This document shows positions 25,547-33,821 of a stretch of DNA of 64,000 bases, piece after piece. Both the position numbers and the translations under genes were made by a program. The stretch comes from Nocardioides sp. YR527 (GTDB taxonomy: Bacteria; Actinomycetota; Actinomycetes; Propionibacteriales; Nocardioidaceae): the NCBI RefSeq assembly GCF_900101045.1, contig NZ_FNFN01000004.1, positions 372,001 to 436,000 on the forward strand, given 5' to 3'. The notes beneath the pieces were generated by a model. That model was not told where the DNA came from. It saw only the letters and a list, made by a program, of their open reading frames with translations, and made no database searches. The first letter of the stretch is position 1. The number at the start of each line of letters is the position of its first letter.

Positions 25547-25605
25547 GGTGCAGCTCCATCTCTCGTCGGTGTGTCTTCATGGTCGAAGATGAAGCCGACT
25601 TGAGG

Positions 25606-25758
25606 TCAAGGGAGCTCGGTCGCCTCGGTGAGCTCCGCGTCGTTGGCCGCGATCGCGCCGGCGAAGGCACCGGCGCCGAGTGCGAGCGCGGCGACGCCGA
25701 GGAGCCTGCGTCGGGTGATCGGCGTCGAGCTGGCCGGGGTGTCGGGGTCCTCGGACAC
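25606..25758 (-). CDS. Small twin-arginine signal-like protein, 50 residues
   Basis: From a GTG at 25758 the protein is 50 residues. It has a polar N-terminus, then TRRRLLGVAALALGAGAFAG, which resembles a Tat signal, and only about 15 residues after it (ANDAELTEATELP). It follows the 73-residue gene on the same strand by ten bases. GAGGACGG lies upstream at ribosome-binding distance. I do not recognise the family. It could be a signal-anchored peptide or a partner for the preceding small protein. Coding status rests on the signal pattern and spacing. Confidence 0.45.
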   Translation of the reverse strand: MSEDPDTPASSTPITRRRLLGVAALALGAGAFAGAIAANDAELTEATELP

Positions 25759-25768
25759 GGTGCCGTCC

Positions 25769-25990
25769 TCAGCCGAGCGAGACGAGGTCGTGGCTGAGCA
25801 CGGCGTGCTGGAGGGTGCCGTCGGCGGTCGCCCACTCGACCTCCGCCGCGGTGGCCGGGTCGCCGGCGTCGTAGAAGAGGACGGCGGTGGTGAGCGCGGT
25901 GAGGTCGGCCGAGCCGGCACCGAGCGGCATCAGCGTCGGCGCGGTGCCTGTGGAGATGGTCAGGGCGAACGTGTCGAGGTGGTCGGGCAT
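25769..25990 (-). CDS. Small conserved-looking protein of unknown function, 73 residues
   Basis: Starts at ATG 25990 with AGGAG eight bases upstream. The sequence MPDHLDTFALTISTGTAPTL continues with DLTALTTAVLFYDAGDPATA and ends VLSHDLVSLG. It has no membrane segment and no motif I recognise. It is followed after ten bases by the Tat-like small gene, so the pair probably forms a short operon. The good ribosome-binding site makes it more likely to be real than a chance frame. Confidence 0.5.
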   Translation of the reverse strand: MPDHLDTFALTISTGTAPTLMPLGAGSADLTALTTAVLFYDAGDPATAAEVEWATADGTLQHAVLSHDLVSLG

Positions 25991-26075
25991 CGGGGCTCCT
26001 GTGGGGTGTCGGTGTTCCCACCGTCGCCCCGCCACCTGTGAGCGAGCCATGACCCGCATCGCGCGGGCCTGTGGG

Positions 26076-26894
26076 TCAGCCGGTGGCGACCGGGAGGTCG
26101 TGGTTGCTCCACTGGCTCCACGAGCCGGGGAAGAGGGCGGCGTCGTGGCCGGCGATCGCCAGTGCGGCGATCTGGTGGGCGGCGGTGACGCCGGAGCCGC
26201 AGTAGGCGGTCACGGGGGAGTCCGCCTCGACACCGAGCGCCGCGAAGCGGGCCCGGAGCTCATCGGCGGGCAGGAAGCGGCCGTCGGGACCCAGGTTGTC
26301 GGCCGTCGGGGCGGAGACCGCACCCGGGATGTGTCCCGCCTTCGGGTCGACGGGCTCGACCTCGCCGCGGTAGCGCTCGGCGGCGCGGGCGTCGAGCAGC
26401 AGACCCTGGTACGCCTCGACCTGCTCGAACGGCAGCACGGGCAGGTGGCCCGGAGTGAGCGTCACCGTGCCGGGCGCGGGCACGACGTCGTCGGTGGCCA
26501 GCGGGTGCCCGGCGGAGGTCCAGGCGCCGAGGGCGCCGTCGAGGAGGCGTACGTCGGCGACGCCCGCCCAACGCAACAGCCACCAGGCGCGGGCGGCGGA
26601 GGTGTTCCCGACCGCGTCGTAGGCGACCACGGTGTCATCTGCGGAGATGCCCCAGCGGCGGACGGCGGCCTGCAGGTCCGCGAGCTCGGGGAGCGGGTGG
26701 CGGCCGTCGGTCGGCGCGCCGTGGCGGGCCAGCTCGGTGTCGAGGTCGACGTAGACGGCGCCAGGGAGGTGGCCCCCGAGGTAGGACTCGTGTCCGGGAG
26801 GGCCGCCGAGCTGCCAGCGTACGTCGAGGAGGACCGGGGGCCGGTCGGAGGCGAGCGCGGTCGCGAGCTCGTCGGCGCTGATGAGTACGTTCAC
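26076..26894 (-). CDS. Thiosulfate/3-mercaptopyruvate sulfurtransferase (two rhodanese domains)
   Basis: 272 residues with an inactive N-terminal rhodanese domain (LLDVRWQLGGPPG, GAVYVDLDTEL) and an active C-terminal one. The active-site loop is C232-GSGVTA in VTAYCGSGVTAAH, which is the 3-mercaptopyruvate-type variant. The family moves sulfur from 3-mercaptopyruvate or thiosulfate to acceptors in the cytoplasm. There is no signal peptide. The gene is on the same strand as the MarR gene, 86 bases downstream of it, but a shared transcript is not certain. Confidence 0.92.
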   Translation of the reverse strand: MNVLISADELATALASDRPPVLLDVRWQLGGPPGHESYLGGHLPGAVYVDLDTELARHGAPTDGRHPLPELADLQAAVRRWGISADDTVVAYDAVGNTSAARAWWLLRWAGVADVRLLDGALGAWTSAGHPLATDDVVPAPGTVTLTPGHLPVLPFEQVEAYQGLLLDARAAERYRGEVEPVDPKAGHIPGAVSAPTADNLGPDGRFLPADELRARFAALGVEADSPVTAYCGSGVTAAHQIAALAIAGHDAALFPGSWSQWSNHDLPVATG

Positions 26895-26980
26895 GGGTGA
26901 AGTCTTTCAGGAAACCGGTCAGGTACGGGCCGGCCTGCTGGTCCACGCAGGCATCGGCCTCGCTCACGGCCGGGGACGTC

Positions 26981-27541
26981 TCAGGAGGCGACCTCGCCGT
27001 CGGTGTCGAAGTCGGCCTCGACGATGGAGCGCTCGAGCTTGCTGAGCAGCCTGGCGAGCTCGTCGCGCTCCTCCCTGGTCAGGTGGTGGAGCAGTGCGTT
27101 CTCCGCGCGCAGGTGGTCCTCGATCGCGCGGTTGATCACCTCGAGGCCCTGGTCGGTGAGCTGGGAGTAGACGACGCGGCGATCCTCCGCGTCGCGCTGG
27201 CGGGTGATGAGTCCGGCGGCCTCGAGGCGGTCGAGCCGGAAGGTCACGCCTGCCGAGGAGAGCAGCGATCCGTTCGCGAGTTCGCGGCCGGTCTTGCGGT
27301 AGGGCGCGCCCGCGCGGCGCAGCGCGGCAAGGACGTCGAACGAGGCCGAGTTGAGGTCATGGCGGCCGAAGACCGTGGTCAGGACCGACTGGTAGCGCAG
27401 GTAGATCCGGTGCACCCTCCCGAACAGCGCGATGGGAGAGGGGTCGAGGTCGGGGCGCTCGTGTGTCCACTGGGAGACGATCGCGTCGACCGCGTCATCG
27501 CCGCCCGAGGGCTGATCGACGCTGGATCCGGTGTGACTCAT
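26981..27541 (-). CDS. MarR family transcriptional regulator, divergent from the catabolic cluster
   Basis: 186 residues from the ATG at 27541. The winged helix is visible: RHDLNSASFDVLAALRRAGA, then GRELANGSLLSSAGVTFRLD, and the wing DRLEAAGLITRQRDAEDRRV. The start is set by a TACACT element six bases upstream, which points to a leaderless transcript; longer frames upstream run through the intergenic operator. It is divergent from the MFS-ALDH operon. A double TAAGCACTTA site between them, repeated before the dioxygenase gene, is the best candidate operator. The effector is probably the pathway substrate or a CoA or ring-cleavage intermediate, which is inference. Confidence 0.88.
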   Translation of the reverse strand: MSHTGSSVDQPSGGDDAVDAIVSQWTHERPDLDPSPIALFGRVHRIYLRYQSVLTTVFGRHDLNSASFDVLAALRRAGAPYRKTGRELANGSLLSSAGVTFRLDRLEAAGLITRQRDAEDRRVVYSQLTDQGLEVINRAIEDHLRAENALLHHLTREERDELARLLSKLERSIVEADFDTDGEVAS

Positions 27542-27547
27542 GGTCGC

Positions 27548-27553
27548 AGTGTA
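27548..27553 (-). promoter_or_regulatory. Candidate -10 element of leaderless marR-type gene
   Basis: On the minus strand TACACT is followed by six bases and the ATG ending at 27541, the same spacing as at four other genes in the window. Confidence 0.5.
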
Positions 27554-27630
27554 CGAGCCGACTCGGGCTCCGCGAGACAGGAAGTTAACACGAAGGGGGT
27601 TGACGGCGGATCGTGACGCACCGCACACTC

Positions 27631-27655
27631 TAAGCACTTAACGATTAAGCACTTA
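27631..27655. promoter_or_regulatory. Double TAAGCACTTA operator in the marR-MFS divergent region
   Basis: TAAGCACTTA occurs at 27631-27640 and again at 27646-27655, 15 bases apart. Each is an imperfect palindrome (TAAG-CA-CTTA). It lies 16-40 bases before a TAGAGT hexamer at 27671, so a bound protein would cover the -35 region of the MFS promoter. The same double site lies at 30631-30655. Confidence 0.7.
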
Positions 27656-27670
27656 GGGATTATTCGTCTG

Positions 27671-27676
27671 TAGAGT
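27671..27676 (+). promoter_or_regulatory. Candidate -10 element for the MFS-ALDH operon
   Basis: TAGAGT lies 25 bases before the ATG at 27701. The -35 position would fall in the second TAAGCACTTA site. Confidence 0.4.
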
Positions 27677-27700
27677 GCTGCGAACCGAAAGTACCCTCAC

Positions 27701-29077
27701 ATGGTCAACATCACCCCGGTGCCGCCGGCCGTCACGGCCGAGCAGATCAGTGCCCGGCTCGAGCGGTTGCCGCTCTCGCGCTGGCACGTCAAGACCCGCG
27801 TGCTCGTCGGCGTGGCCACCTTCTTCGACGGCTTCGACCAGCTGATGATCGCCTACGCGCTGCCGGTGCTCATCCCGTTCTTCGGTCTGAACCCGGGCAT
27901 GATCGCCTGGACGATCGCCATCGGCGGCATCGGCATGCTGCTCGGCGCGCTGGCAGGTGGCTGGCTGGCCGACCGGGTCGGCCGGGTGCCGGTCCTCGTC
28001 GGCTCGCTGGTGCTGTACGCCGTCATGAGCCTGCTCATGGCGGGCACCTCCACGCTGTGGATCTTCCTGGTGCTCCGCTTCGTCCAGGGCTTCGGGCTCG
28101 GTGCGGAGGTCCCGGTCGCGGCGACGTACATCGGTGAGATCACCCGCGCCCACCGCCGCGGTCGCTTCGTGCTGATCTACGAGCTGATCTTCCCGGCCGG
28201 ACTGGTCGCCTCGGCGCTGGTGGCGGCCTGGGTCGTGCCTGCCTTCGGGTGGCGCTGGCTGTTCGCGCTCGGCGCCATCCCGCTGATCCTGGTGCCGTTC
28301 ATGCGTCGCGTCCCGGAGTCGCCCCGCTGGCTCGCCGCCCGCGGTCGCTTGGAGGAGGCCGACCAGGCGACGCGCCGGATCGAGGCGGAGGTCGCCGCGC
28401 AGAAGGGTGAGCTGCCCGCCCCTGCGACCAGCGCGACGCAGGCGGTCCGGCAGGGCCGGGCCCGCCTCTCGGAGCTGTTCCAGGGTGTCTATCTGCGGCG
28501 CACGCTGATGCTGGCGACGGCCTGGCTCACGGCGTACTTCGTCAACTACGGCATCGCCGCCTGGCTGCCCACCATCTATGGCCGGGTCTTCCATCTCGAC
28601 GTCGACACCGCGCTGCGCTACAGCGTGGCCACCAGCGTCGCCGGCATCCTCGGCTGCATCGTCATCGCGCTGACCATCGACATCGTCGGTCGCCGAGCGG
28701 CGATCACGGTCGCGATGCTGGGCAGTGCGGCCACCCTGTTCGTGCTCGCCTCGACCGGAGCGACCAGCGCAAGCACCGTCCTGTTCTGGTCGGCGGCCTC
28801 GGCGATGTTCATCTTCGCGGTCAACCTCGCGCTGTACGTCTACACCGCAGAGCTCTATCCGACCCGGATGCGGGCGCTGGGCGTCAGTGTCGGTGGGGCG
28901 TTCGGCCGTCTCGGCATCATCGTCGGCCCGCTGGTCGTCGGCGGCCTGATCGGCCGCGGGTTCTCGATCGCCGACGTGTTCATCGTGATGGGTGCGGTCG
29001 CCGTCGTCGGCGCGCTCACCACGGTCGTGTTCGCGGTCGAGACCCGGGAGCGTACGTTGGAGGAGATCTCCCAGTGA
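27701..29077 (+). CDS. MFS transporter, aromatic acid/sugar porter type
   Basis: 458 residues with 12 predicted helices. Helix 1 holds GVATFFDGFDQLMIAYALPV, a pattern typical of the aromatic acid:H+ symporter group, and the loop 2-3 motif GGWLADRVGRVPVL is present. A second copy-like motif after helix 8 is DIVGRRAAITV, and TAELYPTRMRALGVS follows helix 10. It should import the substrate of the catabolic cluster across the inner membrane with protons; an aromatic acid is likely but not proven. The stop overlaps the GTG of the aldehyde dehydrogenase gene. Confidence 0.88.
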   Translation: MVNITPVPPAVTAEQISARLERLPLSRWHVKTRVLVGVATFFDGFDQLMIAYALPVLIPFFGLNPGMIAWTIAIGGIGMLLGALAGGWLADRVGRVPVLVGSLVLYAVMSLLMAGTSTLWIFLVLRFVQGFGLGAEVPVAATYIGEITRAHRRGRFVLIYELIFPAGLVASALVAAWVVPAFGWRWLFALGAIPLILVPFMRRVPESPRWLAARGRLEEADQATRRIEAEVAAQKGELPAPATSATQAVRQGRARLSELFQGVYLRRTLMLATAWLTAYFVNYGIAAWLPTIYGRVFHLDVDTALRYSVATSVAGILGCIVIALTIDIVGRRAAITVAMLGSAATLFVLASTGATSASTVLFWSAASAMFIFAVNLALYVYTAELYPTRMRALGVSVGGAFGRLGIIVGPLVVGGLIGRGFSIADVFIVMGAVAVVGALTTVVFAVETRERTLEEISQ

Positions 29078-30564
29078 GTGCTCCGGACCTGACGGACACG
29101 GTCGTCCCGGCCGACGAGATCCTGGTCGCGGGGGAGTGGCGTCGCGGCGGCGGATCGGGGTCGGAGAGCATCGACCCCGCCGACGGCGGCGTGATCACGA
29201 CCGTGCACCACGCCTCGGAGGCCGATGTCGAGGAGGCAGTCACCCGCGGAGCGGAGGCCGCCGCCGCGTGGGGCAGGCTGCTCCCGCAAGAGCGGGCGCG
29301 CCACCTGCACCGGATCGCCGAGGGGATCGAGGGCTCGGCCGAGCGGCTCGCCCGGCTGCAGACCAGGGACACCGGCAAGACGCTGACCGAGACCTCGGCG
29401 CTGGTCGCCAGCGCTGCGGGCACCTTTCGCTACCTGGCTGCCGCGCTGGAGACCTTCGACGAGGAGCTGACCGCGCCGCGTGGGCACTCGCTCACGATGA
29501 GCGTCCACGAGCCGATCGGCGTGGTCGGCGCGATCACCCCGTGGAACTCGCCGATCGCCAGCGACGCCCAGAAGATCGCGCCCGCGCTCGCCGCCGGCAA
29601 CGCGGTCGTGCTCAAGCCGGCCGAGTGGACCCCGCTGGTCTCGCTCGCCCTGGGCCGGATCATCACCGAGTCGGGGCTTCCCTCCGGCCTGGTCTCGGTG
29701 CTGCCCGGCCGGGGATCGGTCGTCGGCGACGCGATCGTGCGCCACCCCGGCGTCGGCAAGGTTTCCTTCACCGGAGGCACCACGACCGGCCGCCTCATCG
29801 CGCACGCCGCGGCCGAGAAGCTGATGCCGGTCACGCTCGAGCTGGGCGGCAAGTCCCCGACCATCGTGTTCGAGGACGCCGACGTCGAGGCCGCGATCGC
29901 GGGGATCCTGTTCGGCATCTACTCCAGCTCCGGGCAGAGCTGCATCGCCGGATCGCGGCTCTTCCTGCCCTCCGCCCGCGCCGAGGAGTTCCTCGAACGC
30001 CTGGTCAAGGCCGTCGCGCGCCTGCGCATCGGCCACGGGCTCGACCCGCTCACCCAGGTGGCGCCGCTGGTCCATCACCGGCATCGCGACAGCGTGGCCG
30101 GCCACGTCGATCGTGCCCGCGCGGCCGGCGGCGAGGTGCTGGTCGGTGGTGAAGTCCCCGACGGGGAGGCGTACGAAGCCGGTGCCTACTACCGCCCGAC
30201 CGTCATCGCCGGCCTGGACAACTCCTCGCCGACCTGCCAGGAGGAGATCTTCGGGCCGGTGCTCTCGGTGCTCACCTACGACGACGAGGACGACCTGGTC
30301 GCCCGTGCGAACGACTCGGTCTACGGGCTGGCCTGCGGCCTGTGGACCGGTGACTACCGGACCGCCTGGCGAGTGGCCCGTCGGATCGACGCCGGCACGG
30401 TGTGGATCAACACCTACAAGCAGTTCAGCATCTCCACCCCGTTCAGCGGGATGAAGGAGAGCGGCCTCGGCACCGAGAAGGGTCGTCGCGGCATCGCGGA
30501 GTACACGCGCCAAAAGAGCCTCTACTGGGGACTCGACGAGGCGCCGCACCCCTGGGCCGGCTGA
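29074..30564 (+). CDS. NAD(P)-dependent aldehyde dehydrogenase
   Basis: 496 residues from the GTG at 29074 (GTGA overlap with the MFS stop). Catalytic residues are E256 in LELGGKSP and C290 in SSGQSCIAGSR; the coenzyme Asn lies in ITPWNSPI and the Lys in LKPAEWTPL. The family oxidises aldehydes to acids. In a cluster with an extradiol dioxygenase it may act on a semialdehyde ring-cleavage product or on a side-chain aldehyde. A betaine-aldehyde-type substrate cannot be excluded. A new promoter lies after the gene, so the two-gene block and the genes from 30671 are separately controlled by the same operator type. Confidence 0.93.
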   Translation: MSAPDLTDTVVPADEILVAGEWRRGGGSGSESIDPADGGVITTVHHASEADVEEAVTRGAEAAAAWGRLLPQERARHLHRIAEGIEGSAERLARLQTRDTGKTLTETSALVASAAGTFRYLAAALETFDEELTAPRGHSLTMSVHEPIGVVGAITPWNSPIASDAQKIAPALAAGNAVVLKPAEWTPLVSLALGRIITESGLPSGLVSVLPGRGSVVGDAIVRHPGVGKVSFTGGTTTGRLIAHAAAEKLMPVTLELGGKSPTIVFEDADVEAAIAGILFGIYSSSGQSCIAGSRLFLPSARAEEFLERLVKAVARLRIGHGLDPLTQVAPLVHHRHRDSVAGHVDRARAAGGEVLVGGEVPDGEAYEAGAYYRPTVIAGLDNSSPTCQEEIFGPVLSVLTYDDEDDLVARANDSVYGLACGLWTGDYRTAWRVARRIDAGTVWINTYKQFSISTPFSGMKESGLGTEKGRRGIAEYTRQKSLYWGLDEAPHPWAG

Positions 30565-30614
30565 CCGGGCACCAAAAAGGGGTTCCGCAAGGTGACCTGG
30601 GTCATGGGTTCCTC

Positions 30615-30643
30615 TTGACACGAAAAAGACTAAGCACTTAAAT
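30615..30643 (+). promoter_or_regulatory. Candidate promoter of the dioxygenase operon
   Basis: TTGACA at 30615-30620 and TTAAAT at 30638-30643 are separated by 17 bases. The -10 region overlaps the double operator at 30631-30655, an arrangement that fits repression. GAAAGGAG precedes the ATG at 30671. Confidence 0.6.
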
Positions 30644-30655
30644 ATTAACCACAAA
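30631..30655. promoter_or_regulatory. Second double operator: TAAGCACTTA plus a degenerate copy
   Basis: TAAGCACTTA at 30631-30640 matches the site before the MFS gene exactly. Fifteen bases on, TAACCACAAA at 30646-30655 is a weaker copy at the same spacing. This ties the dioxygenase operon to the same regulator, most likely the MarR protein at 26981-27541. Confidence 0.65.
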
Positions 30656-30670
30656 GAGAAAGGAGTCGGA

Positions 30671-31636
30671 ATGTCGATCGCAACACTGCACTCGCTGCGC
30701 AGCGTCCAGCTGCAGGTGCCGACCCTCACCGAGTCGACGGACTTCTACTCCGAGGTCTGGGGCCTCTCGGTCATCGAGCAGGACCACGACGACACCTGGC
30801 TGCGGGGCACGGGGGAGAACCACCACGTCCTCCAGCTGACCCGCGCAGCACGCAACGGCCTCGGCGCCATCTCGTTCGCGGTGCGTACGCCGGCCGAGGT
30901 CGACGAGGCCGCGCGCCGGCTCGCTCTCCGGGGGATCCCGATGCTCACCGAGCCGGGTGCCCTGGACCAGGCGGGCGGCGGCTACGGCATCCGCTTCGCC
31001 GACCCCGAGGGCAGGGTGATCGAGCTCGTCGCCGACGTCCACGCCGTGAAGCCGCTCGACCGGGACCGTCCGGTCCCGATCGGGGTGACGCACGTCGTGC
31101 TCAACACGGTCGACATCGACCGTGCGGTGGCCTTCTACACCGACGTCCTCGGGATGCGGGTCTCGGACTGGTCCGAGCACCAGATGGCGTTCCTGCGCTG
31201 CAACACCGACCATCACAGCATCGCCTTCAACCAGGCGGCGTGGACCTCGGTCAACCACGTGGCGTACGAGATGCCGAGCATGGACCACTTCATGCGGGGC
31301 ATCGGCTCGCTCAAGCAGCAGGGCGTCACCCCGCTGTGGGGTCCTGGCCGCCACGGTCCGGGCAACAACACCTTCTCCTACTTCGCCGACCCCGCCGGGC
31401 TGGTGTGCGAGTACACCTCCGACGTCGCCCAGGTCGTCGAGGACCAGTGGCTGTGCAAGGTGTGGCGCCGGGTCCCCGAGCTGTCCGACCTGTGGGGGAC
31501 CGCGGGCCCGCCGTCCAAGGACGTACGCAGCCACATGGCCGGCATCGAGGACGCGGGCGTCTTCGCCGACCGTCCCGAGCTGGCCGCGGCCTACGCCCCG
31601 GCGACGGCCCGCGAGCTGGCGGAGGTGGCCCGATGA
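30671..31636 (+). CDS. Extradiol ring-cleavage dioxygenase, VOC type I (catechol 2,3-dioxygenase-like)
   Basis: 321 residues in two VOC domains. The Fe(II) 2-His-1-carboxylate set is visible in the C-terminal domain: H141 (IGVTHVVLNT), H196 (VNHVAYEMPS) and E247 (LVCEYTSD), with the family stretch FADPAGLVCEY. Type I enzymes open catechol-type rings next to the two hydroxyls. The first domain has no metal ligands, as expected. GAAAGGAG gives a strong ribosome-binding site. The ATGA overlap with the next gene and the operator before it place it at the head of the main catabolic operon. The true ring substrate is unknown. Confidence 0.88.
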   Translation: MSIATLHSLRSVQLQVPTLTESTDFYSEVWGLSVIEQDHDDTWLRGTGENHHVLQLTRAARNGLGAISFAVRTPAEVDEAARRLALRGIPMLTEPGALDQAGGGYGIRFADPEGRVIELVADVHAVKPLDRDRPVPIGVTHVVLNTVDIDRAVAFYTDVLGMRVSDWSEHQMAFLRCNTDHHSIAFNQAAWTSVNHVAYEMPSMDHFMRGIGSLKQQGVTPLWGPGRHGPGNNTFSYFADPAGLVCEYTSDVAQVVEDQWLCKVWRRVPELSDLWGTAGPPSKDVRSHMAGIEDAGVFADRPELAAAYAPATARELAEVAR

Positions 31637-32427
31637 CGAAGGTCAGCATCATCGGCGCCGGCGCCATCGGTCGGCCCGTGATCGAGGCCCTGGTGGCCGG
31701 CGCGGTCGAGGACGTCGAGGTCGTTGGAGTCGTCAACGACACCCCGGTCGGCGAGTGCCCGGTGCCGCAGATCAGGCTCGCCAAGGCGATCGAGAGCAGC
31801 GACGTGATCGTGGAGTGCGCCGGTCAGGCGGTCGTCTCCCGGCACGGGGTCGAGATCCTCGAGGCCGGTCGCGACCTGCTGATCACCTCGGCGGGAGCGC
31901 TGGCCGACCAGGAGCTGGTCGGCGCACTGAAGGCTGCTGGTCCGGGGCGGATGTTCATCACCTCCGGCGCGATCGGCGGTATCGACCTGCTGGTCAGCGC
32001 TGCCAGCCACGGTGCCGTGAAGCGGGCGTCGGTGACGACCACCAAGCTGCCCGCGACCCTGCTGCAGCCGTGGATGGACGACGAGACCCAGGAGCGGATC
32101 CGCGCCACCAGCGGGCCGACGACCATCTTCGAGGGCTCCGCCGCCGAGGCGGCGCTCTACTTCCCGCGCTCGCTCAACGTCGCGGCGACCGTCGGGCTGG
32201 CCGTGGGCGATCTGGAGCTGGTCGAGGTGCGCCTTGTCGCCGACCCGGCCGCCTCGCTGACCAGCCATGTCATCGAGGCGGACGCGGACGCGGGCAGCTA
32301 CCGCTTCGAGATCCGCAACCACCCCTCGGCGGCCAACCCGCGTACCAGCGGCGTCGTCTCGCGTGCCGTGGTCCGGTCCCTGTCCATGCTCGTCGGCCGC
32401 CCGGTCGGCGCGGTCAGCATCATCTGA
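31633..32427 (+). CDS. Aspartate dehydrogenase-like NAD(P)-dependent protein
   Basis: 264 residues from the ATG at 31633, in an ATGA overlap with the dioxygenase stop. The N-terminal Rossmann motif is VSIIGAGAIGRPVIEALVAG; VVECAGQAVVSRHG-like sequence and the SGAIGGIDLLVSA block follow, and the C-terminal DUF108-type segment has FPRSLNVAATVGLAV. NadX-type enzymes convert aspartate to iminoaspartate or the reverse. In this setting the role may instead be oxidation or reduction of a pathway keto acid or imine. No nad biosynthesis gene is near, which argues against an NAD synthesis role. Confidence 0.82.
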   Translation: MTKVSIIGAGAIGRPVIEALVAGAVEDVEVVGVVNDTPVGECPVPQIRLAKAIESSDVIVECAGQAVVSRHGVEILEAGRDLLITSAGALADQELVGALKAAGPGRMFITSGAIGGIDLLVSAASHGAVKRASVTTTKLPATLLQPWMDDETQERIRATSGPTTIFEGSAAEAALYFPRSLNVAATVGLAVGDLELVEVRLVADPAASLTSHVIEADADAGSYRFEIRNHPSAANPRTSGVVSRAVVRSLSMLVGRPVGAVSII

Positions 32428-32435
32428 GGCCCGCG

Positions 32436-33239
32436 ATGACCACCACCACGCTCCGCGCCACCGGGGTCCACGTCGAGGACACCGGCAGCGGCCCGACCAT
32501 CCTGTGCCTGCACGGCATCGGCTCCAGCTCGGCCTCGTTCGCACCCCAGGTCGCGGCGCTCGCCGGCGAGTTCCGGCTGCTGGCCTGGGACGCACCCGGC
32601 TACGCCCGCTCCGCCGACCCCGAGACCGCGCTCGACCTGGACGGCTTCGCCGACGCGGCGGCCGCCGTCATCGAGGAGTACGCAGCAGCCGGCCCGGTCC
32701 ACGTCCTGGGTGTCTCCTGGGGCGGGGTTATCGCGGTCCGGCTCGCCTCCCGCCACCCGCAGCTGGTCCGCAGCCTCGTGCTCGCCGATGCGAGCCGCGG
32801 CTCCGGCACGTCGCCGGAGAAGGCTGCGGCGATGCGTACGCGGGCCGCCGAGCTGGATGCCGCAGGCAGCGCCGGCTTCGCGAGCGGTCGCGGGCCGCGG
32901 CTGGTGAGTCCGGATGCCCCGGGCGAGCTGGTCGACCGGGTGGTCGCCACGATGCGGGACTCGATCCGGGTCCCGGGCTACGCCCTGGCCGCCGAGTCGA
33001 TGGCGGCGACCGACCTGACCGCCGAGCTCGGCGCGATCGACACCCCGACGCTCGTGCTCTGCGGCGACCAGGACCAGGTCACCGGGATCACCGAGTCGCA
33101 GGCGCTCGCCGGCGGTATCCCGGACGCGGTCCTGGTGACGCTGCGCGGCGCCGGCCACCTGGCCAACCAGGAGTCGCCCGAGGCGTTCAACGCCTGGCTC
33201 TCCTCCTTCGTCGGGATCGTCGAGCGCCTCTACGGCTGA
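32436..33239 (+). CDS. Alpha/beta hydrolase (candidate meta-cleavage product hydrolase)
   Basis: 267 residues from the ATG at 32436. The oxyanion region is ILCLHGIGSSSASF, the nucleophile S94 is in GVSWGG, the acid is D211 or D213 in LCGDQDQV, and H241 is in RGAGHLANQE. The sequence fits the 3-oxoadipate enol-lactonase and C-C bond hydrolase group. Downstream of an extradiol dioxygenase, hydrolysis of a ring-cleavage product is the natural guess. It starts eight bases after the previous stop. Confidence 0.86.
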   Translation: MTTTTLRATGVHVEDTGSGPTILCLHGIGSSSASFAPQVAALAGEFRLLAWDAPGYARSADPETALDLDGFADAAAAVIEEYAAAGPVHVLGVSWGGVIAVRLASRHPQLVRSLVLADASRGSGTSPEKAAAMRTRAAELDAAGSAGFASGRGPRLVSPDAPGELVDRVVATMRDSIRVPGYALAAESMAATDLTAELGAIDTPTLVLCGDQDQVTGITESQALAGGIPDAVLVTLRGAGHLANQESPEAFNAWLSSFVGIVERLYG

Positions 33240-33293
33240 CGGTCCTCACCCACCCCGAACCGAAAACGAACACCGCACGAAAGGAACGACCCC

Positions 33294-33818
33294 ATGTCGA
33301 TCACCCAGCAGCCCCTCACGTACGAGACGGCCGAGAGCCTGGAGGAGTTCACCGACTCCATCATCCTGACCCGCGCCTCGCGCCACGAGGACTGGGACAC
33401 CCTCGGCTTCCAGGCCAAGGCGGGCGACCAGTTCAAGCGTGCCCAGGTCCGCTACGTCGGCTCCGGCGCGACCGGCAACCACGAGAACGACAACCGCACC
33501 ATCAAGTCCCAGGGCTTCACCTTCTCCAACATGCTGCTGCCCCCGGGCGGCGAGGGCCCCGAGCACACCCACCACGACGCCGAGGAGGCCTTCTTCGTGC
33601 TCGAGGGCGAGGTGGAGGTCGGCGTGCACCGAGACGGCCAGGTCGTCAAGCGCACCCTCGGCTACCGCGACATGATCGTGGTGCCGGCCGGGGTGCCGCG
33701 CAGCCTGAAGAACAACGGCGACACCGACGCGCTCTTCTGCGTCATCATCGGTGCCCAGAAGCCGCAGGTCCCGACGTACCCGGAGACCTCCGCGATGCAC
33801 GGCGTCACCCGGGACTGA
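33294..33818 (+). CDS. Cupin domain protein
   Basis: 174 residues with AAAGGA upstream of the ATG at 33294. The cupin motif 1 is GPEHTHHDAEEAFFVLEGEV, with His and Glu metal ligands, and motif 2 is DMIVVPAGVPRSLKNNGD, in which the usual His is replaced by a Pro-Arg-Ser stretch. The protein may bind a metal with fewer ligands, or act as an isomerase, a decarboxylase or a sensor. The function cannot be read from the fold. It stands between the hydrolase and two SDR genes, three bases before the first of them. Confidence 0.83.
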   Translation: MSITQQPLTYETAESLEEFTDSIILTRASRHEDWDTLGFQAKAGDQFKRAQVRYVGSGATGNHENDNRTIKSQGFTFSNMLLPPGGEGPEHTHHDAEEAFFVLEGEVEVGVHRDGQVVKRTLGYRDMIVVPAGVPRSLKNNGDTDALFCVIIGAQKPQVPTYPETSAMHGVTRD

Positions 33819-33821
33819 CCC

